Shown: piece by piece, positions 61,601 to 64,000 of the stretch | Layout of the letters: each line of letters begins with the position of its first letter | How positions within the stretch are numbered: the first letter of the stretch is position 1 | Source of the DNA: Bacteroidota bacterium | GTDB taxonomy: Bacteria > Bacteroidota > Bacteroidia > Chitinophagales > Chitinophagaceae | Reading direction: 5' to 3' | DNA: 64,000 bases | Assembly: GCA_023437225.1 (NCBI GenBank) | Contig: JAEZGS010000023.1 | Location: 105,824 to 169,823 of the forward strand | Made by a program: the position numbers and the translations under genes | The notes under the pieces: model-generated | Database searches by the model: none | Told to the model about the DNA's origin: nothing | What the model saw: only the letters and a program-made list of their open reading frames with translations

Positions 61601-62211
61601 GTATTATAGGTGTGTTGCTTGGTTTTGCAATCACTGGGATGACGGTATCGGTGGTTATGACAGGTATTGGTATCGTAGGACTTGCAGGTATTGTGGTGAA
61701 GAATGGAATTCTTGTAATCGAGTTTGCGGATGAGCTTCGATCGAGAGGATATAAGACCCGCGAAGCGGTGATACAGGCAGGTAAGATCAGGATCATCCCT
61801 GTATTGCTAACTGCGGTTGCTGCGATACTTGCTTTGATTCCGCTTGCGATAGGTTTCAACATCAATTTTGTTACGCTATTCTCTGATCTCAATCCACATA
61901 TTTTCTTTGGTGGTGATAGCGCAGTTTTCTGGGCGCCACTATCGTGGACAATCATATTCGGACTTGCGTTTGCATTCTTTATGACACTTGTGATGGTGCC
62001 GGGTATGTATCTTATAGCGGAACGTCTGCGCAGACCGATGCAAAGGTTGTATGGTGGTAAGTGGATCTCGTTTATGGGAATTCCGCCGCTGACAATTCTC
62101 TTCATACCACTTGTGTTGTTCGCGATGGTGGTACATAGAAGAGACGTTTCACGCCGTCGCGCGAAACTAGGACCGAAAGCTACGGAAGCCCAGGTAGGAC
62201 AGTGGCTGTAA
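58642..62211 (+). CDS. RND efflux transporter permease (AcrB/CzcA-like)
   Basis: A 1189-residue inner-membrane pump, about 140 residues longer than typical AcrB. It has the N-terminal TM1, porter domains (PKDIENLVTRPIEKQIKGI), and TM4 with the proton-relay Asp pair in GIIVDDAIVVIENTHR. TM2-6 and the second half (VGLAGIVVKNGILVIEF) are present. Extra hydrophobic segments lie between the halves (FWIALAAGIGLDLLGFTFFG, IIFLIIWMLMNRFFM) and at the C-terminus (GIPPLTILFIPLVLFAMVV). A further loop carries LFSDLNPHIFFGGDSAVFW. Extrudes drugs, bile acids or metals; the lack of His/Met-rich loops argues against a metal pump. Fourth gene of the tetR operon. Confidence 0.95.
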   Translation: MSAIDNFKQKVKQFGPTSWAVNNKTSIYIMMVFVTLAGVFQFITLPKEQFPDIVIPTIYVQTIYVGNSPKDIENLVTRPIEKQIKGITGAKINKVTSTSLQDFSAIVVEFDTEVLVSDALQKVKDAVDKASTDLPTDLTEEPKVQEISFSDFPIMYVNVSGDYDGIRLKKYADELQDRLEELPQINRVDIVGAPEREFQINVDNLKMQSAKVTFDDIAMAVSRENNDISGGLLEVGNMKRSLQLKGQFKTVYDLQQLIVRNTDGAAIYLHDIAEIKDTVKETESFARLNGKNVITLNIIKRAGENLIETSDDVMRVVDELKKTEFPPNLDVVITGDQSRSTRTSFNELVNSIVIGFVLVLLTLMFFMGVTNAFFVALSVPLSMFVAFIFLPAADLIVGTSVTLNFIVLFALLFGLGIIVDDAIVVIENTHRILTESNGRITPSRAAKIAAGEVFIPVLAGTLTTLAPFFPLLFWPGIIGKVMVYLPTMLIFTLAASLIVAFIMNPVFAVDFMSHADEVNEPKKAVFRKPAFWIALAAGIGLDLLGFTFFGNLIIFLIIWMLMNRFFMYDVIRSFQNRALPALMNRYETLLRWSLKGWRPVYLFLGAIGLLLFSVFAFTARKIPVVFFPNADPNFIYVYMKLPVGTNVNYTDSITRELERKVVRVLGMENDKENPLVESVIANVAVGASDPNSGDRSTRPELGRIQVSFVEYEKRHGKSTAPYLDSIRAAVRNMPGIEISVDQEQNGPPTEPPVNIEVSSENFDNLTKTAVALKNYIDSARVEGLEDLKMDVDLSNPEITLTIDRERAMIEGISTGQIGMQIRTALFGREVSKIKDEEDEYKIQLRNLEMQRKSLADLLNMRVVFRDMATGAVKQIPISSLATIDYTSTYGSIKRKDLKRVITLTSNVASTTTPTAANAVLSSLINDFKQKPADVTISQTGEGEQQAETGAFLGRALVIALMLILFILVLQFNSVSKPVIILSEIVFSIIGVLLGFAITGMTVSVVMTGIGIVGLAGIVVKNGILVIEFADELRSRGYKTREAVIQAGKIRIIPVLLTAVAAILALIPLAIGFNINFVTLFSDLNPHIFFGGDSAVFWAPLSWTIIFGLAFAFFMTLVMVPGMYLIAERLRRPMQRLYGGKWISFMGIPPLTILFIPLVLFAMVVHRRDVSRRRAKLGPKATEAQVGQWL

Positions 62212-62216
62212 GACAG

Positions 62217-62287
62217 AATACTGAATGCGGAATGCAGAATGCGGAATGCAGGAGGCAGAATGTAAAACGCAGAATGTAGAACGCACA
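62217..62287 (+). repeat. Heptad tandem repeat (GAATGCG / GAATGCA type)
   Basis: Units GAATGCG, GAATGCA and derivatives (AGAATGT, AGAACGC) run in 7-base phase, filling the space between the RND stop and the GNAT start codon. Period and layout match the GGAAAGC and GGGAATT arrays. Confidence 0.85.
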
Positions 62288-62289
62288 AT

Positions 62290-62727
62290 ATGATTATTCG
62301 GGAAGCTACGATAGAAGACATTCGCTCAATGCAGGAGATCCGCAATTCGGTTACGGAAAATGCATTAAGTGATCCTTCTTTGATCACTTACGAGGATTAT
62401 AAAGAATATATAACCGGCCTTGGCAAAGGATGGGTCGGCATCATAGATGGGGAGGTAGCAGGGTTTGCAATTGTATCTGTGCCGAATTGTAACGTATGGG
62501 CATTATTCATCGATCGTGCTTTCGAAGGTTCAGGACTGGCTCAGCGATTGCACGATGCAATGATCGATTGGTATTTCCGGCAAACGCAGAAAACACTTTG
62601 GCTTAGCACATGGCCGGGCACAAGGGCTGAATATTTTTACAGGAAAAATAAATGGATCGAAGTTGGAATGCATGGCAAAGAAATAAAATTTGAAATGCGT
62701 TTCGAAGAACGCCAGGATAACACCTGA
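62290..62727 (+). CDS. GNAT family N-acetyltransferase
   Basis: A 145-residue acetyltransferase starting at ATG 62290. MIIREATIEDIRSMQEIRN is the usual N-terminus. Motif A for acetyl-CoA is VWALFIDRAFEGSGLAQRLH, and the C-terminal half has LWLSTWPGTRAEYFYRKNKW. Substrate unknown. The leader consists of the heptad repeat array, without a visible Shine-Dalgarno sequence. Confidence 0.92.
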   Translation: MIIREATIEDIRSMQEIRNSVTENALSDPSLITYEDYKEYITGLGKGWVGIIDGEVAGFAIVSVPNCNVWALFIDRAFEGSGLAQRLHDAMIDWYFRQTQKTLWLSTWPGTRAEYFYRKNKWIEVGMHGKEIKFEMRFEERQDNT

Positions 62728-62744
62728 ATCTATTACAGTTAATT

Positions 62745-63491
62745 ATGCTCATCTGTATAGCACAAACGCGAGCGATAAAAGGGGATGTCTCAGCAAATTC
62801 TGCGAAACATCTGGAGTTGATCGATCATGCATTACGAAATAAAGCACAGTTGATCGTTTTCCCGGAATTATCCCTGACCGGTTATGAACCTGAATTAGCG
62901 GATAGCCTGGCAATGACCTTAGACGATCCCCGACTCGATGTATTTGAGCAGTGCTCCAATGATCGGAATATTGCGCTGGCCATAGGCATTCCATTAAGGC
63001 ACCCAAATGGCGTTAGCATCAGCCTGGCTGTGTTTCAACCCTATCAACCGCGACAGGTTTATAGCAAAAATTACCTTCATGAAGATGAACTTCCATTTTT
63101 TGTTCCTGGTCCATCTGATGTAAACTTCAATTGGTCAACCCCTAAAATAGCACTCGCCATCTGTTATGAATTGACAGTTCCCCAGCATTCCCATGATGCA
63201 TTCGAACAGGGAGCTGAAATGTACATTGCGAGTTCTGTAAAATCTGTAAATGGAATTGCACAAGCGCTCAGCAGGTTGTCGGATATCGCTCGCCAATATT
63301 CCATGATCACCATGTTATCCAATTGTGTCGGCGTCACGGGAGGGTACGACTGCCCGGGAGGTTCTTGTGCGTTTGATGCGCATGGCCGGCTAATTGCACA
63401 GCTCGACAAAGAGCATGAAGGGATTCTCGTGATTGACAGCGATACCCTTGAATTTTCTAAATTGCAGATAACATCAAACATAACTGCATAG
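62745..63491 (+). CDS. Carbon-nitrogen hydrolase (nitrilase superfamily)
   Basis: A 248-residue enzyme with the Glu-Lys-Cys triad: Glu41 in VFPELSLTGYEPE, Lys108 in QVYSKNYLHEDE and Cys140 in IALAICYELTV. These amidases hydrolyse amides or nitriles (for example omega-amidase, N-carbamyl amidohydrolase); the substrate is not clear from the sequence. It follows the GNAT gene by 17 bases and is 1 base from the VOC gene, indicating one transcript. Confidence 0.93.
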   Translation: MLICIAQTRAIKGDVSANSAKHLELIDHALRNKAQLIVFPELSLTGYEPELADSLAMTLDDPRLDVFEQCSNDRNIALAIGIPLRHPNGVSISLAVFQPYQPRQVYSKNYLHEDELPFFVPGPSDVNFNWSTPKIALAICYELTVPQHSHDAFEQGAEMYIASSVKSVNGIAQALSRLSDIARQYSMITMLSNCVGVTGGYDCPGGSCAFDAHGRLIAQLDKEHEGILVIDSDTLEFSKLQITSNITA

Positions 63492-63492
63492 T

Positions 63493-63882
63493 ATGGCATC
63501 TTACAAACCATCCAACTACAATTCATTGTCTGCATATCTCGTTGTTGAGGATGCAAAAAAAATGGCGGCATTCTTAAGTAAGGTTTTCAATGCAACTGAG
63601 CTTCGAAAGTATGCTGATGACAAGGGAAAGATCGTACACATGGAAATGAAGATTGATGATACTGTGCTGATGATGGCCGACGCTAATGAAGCTTACCCGC
63701 CAGACCCGATCCTGCTTCATCTGTACGTTCCTGATGTGGACCAAACATATGAAGCGGCCATTCAGCATGGATGTGAGAGCATTGACGCACCAAGAACCAG
63801 GGAGGGCGATCCGGATAAACGCGGCTCATTCCGCGACCCGTTCGGAAACTTCTGGTCGGTCAGCACTCAAGTGAACGAATAG
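63493..63882 (+). CDS. VOC family (glyoxalase/PhnB-like) protein
   Basis: A 129-residue cytosolic VOC protein starting at ATG 63493, 1 base after the hydrolase stop. It has SLSAYLVVEDAKKMAAFLSK, FNATELRKY and the C-terminal DPFGNFWSVSTQ, the pattern of PhnB/bleomycin-resistance-like proteins. The metal-site residues are incomplete compared with glyoxalase I. Function unknown. Confidence 0.9.
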   Translation: MASYKPSNYNSLSAYLVVEDAKKMAAFLSKVFNATELRKYADDKGKIVHMEMKIDDTVLMMADANEAYPPDPILLHLYVPDVDQTYEAAIQHGCESIDAPRTREGDPDKRGSFRDPFGNFWSVSTQVNE

Positions 63883-63900
63883 CAATAAATAATGCAAATA

Positions 63901-63940
63901 AAAAAGGCTGTCCCAATTAAGGTACAGCCTTTTTTTTTTA
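63901..63940. terminator. Strong bidirectional rho-independent terminator
   Basis: AAAAAGGCTGT (63901-63911) and ACAGCCTTTTT (63924-63934) form a perfect 11-bp stem, followed by a long T-run on the plus strand and also by a T-run on the minus strand. It ends the GNAT-hydrolase-VOC transcript and could serve a gene beyond the right edge. Confidence 0.93.
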
Positions 63941-63948
63941 TTTCGTGC

Positions 63949-64000
63949 GGTCCGCTTTCCGCTTTCCGTCCAGAGCCGCTTCCCGCTTTCCGCTTTCCGC
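63949..64000 (-). repeat. Heptad repeat array (GGAAAGC type), inverted copy at the window edge
   Basis: Read on the minus strand these are GGAAAGC and GGGAAGC units with the spacer GGCTCTGGAC, nearly the same as GGCTTGAGAC in the array at 6635-6790. The array runs off the right edge of the window. Confidence 0.9.

Overview
The window looks like chromosome of a Bacteroidota bacterium, most likely a member of the Chitinophagaceae or a close relative. This is inferred from a SusC/SusD pair, many lipoproteins with a Cys lipobox, a delta-60 repeat protein with a C-terminal type IX secretion sorting domain, a triple-tyrosine (Y_Y_Y) LuxR-type sensor, DUF1015 next to serC, weak Shine-Dalgarno signals and a few promoter boxes resembling TAnnTTTG. 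No rRNA, tRNA, CRISPR array, integrase or transposase was seen.

Left part (1-14.6 kb). The 3' end of a GH2 glycosidase gene is followed by the most unusual locus: two very large proteins of 1651 and 1350 aa with no recognisable family, signal peptide or transmembrane helices. They are separated by arrays of 7- and 8-base tandem repeats. A small lipoprotein, a small alpha/beta-barrel monooxygenase-like protein and a four-PAS histidine kinase follow.

14.6-26 kb is a polysaccharide utilisation locus, probably for laminarin or another beta-1,3-glucan. The minus-strand operon is susC, susD, a surface glycan-binding lipoprotein with a duplicated C-terminal module, a PKD lipoprotein and a GH16 lipoprotein. 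A membrane sensor with a beta-propeller, Y_Y_Y domain and LuxR-type helix-turn-helix is divergently transcribed and probably controls it.

26-38 kb holds an MFS transporter, two exported proteins (one with lysozyme-like motifs), a DoxX-family protein, and a recD-recC-recB operon whose RecB nuclease residues are spaced exactly as in E. coli. 38-48 kb holds an exported VOC protein, a T9SS delta-60 protein, a DUF937-like protein with an EF-hand loop, a second PAS kinase, a second MFS protein, a 40-codon minus-strand ORF with its own terminator, and an OmpR/HAMP-kinase two-component pair.

48-55 kb is mostly minus strand: a fatty-acid-CoA ligase, a TPR protein, DUF1015, serC, an S1/P1-like nuclease and a DUF502 membrane protein. 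A single-domain CBM48-like protein lies on the plus strand at the left end. 55-62 kb is a TetR-TolC-MFP-RND efflux operon on the plus strand. 62-64 kb has a GNAT acetyltransferase, a carbon-nitrogen hydrolase and a VOC protein, ending at a strong terminator and another repeat array.

The same heptad and octad repeats recur in several intergenic gaps across the window. They and the giant-protein pair are the best candidates for undescribed biology.
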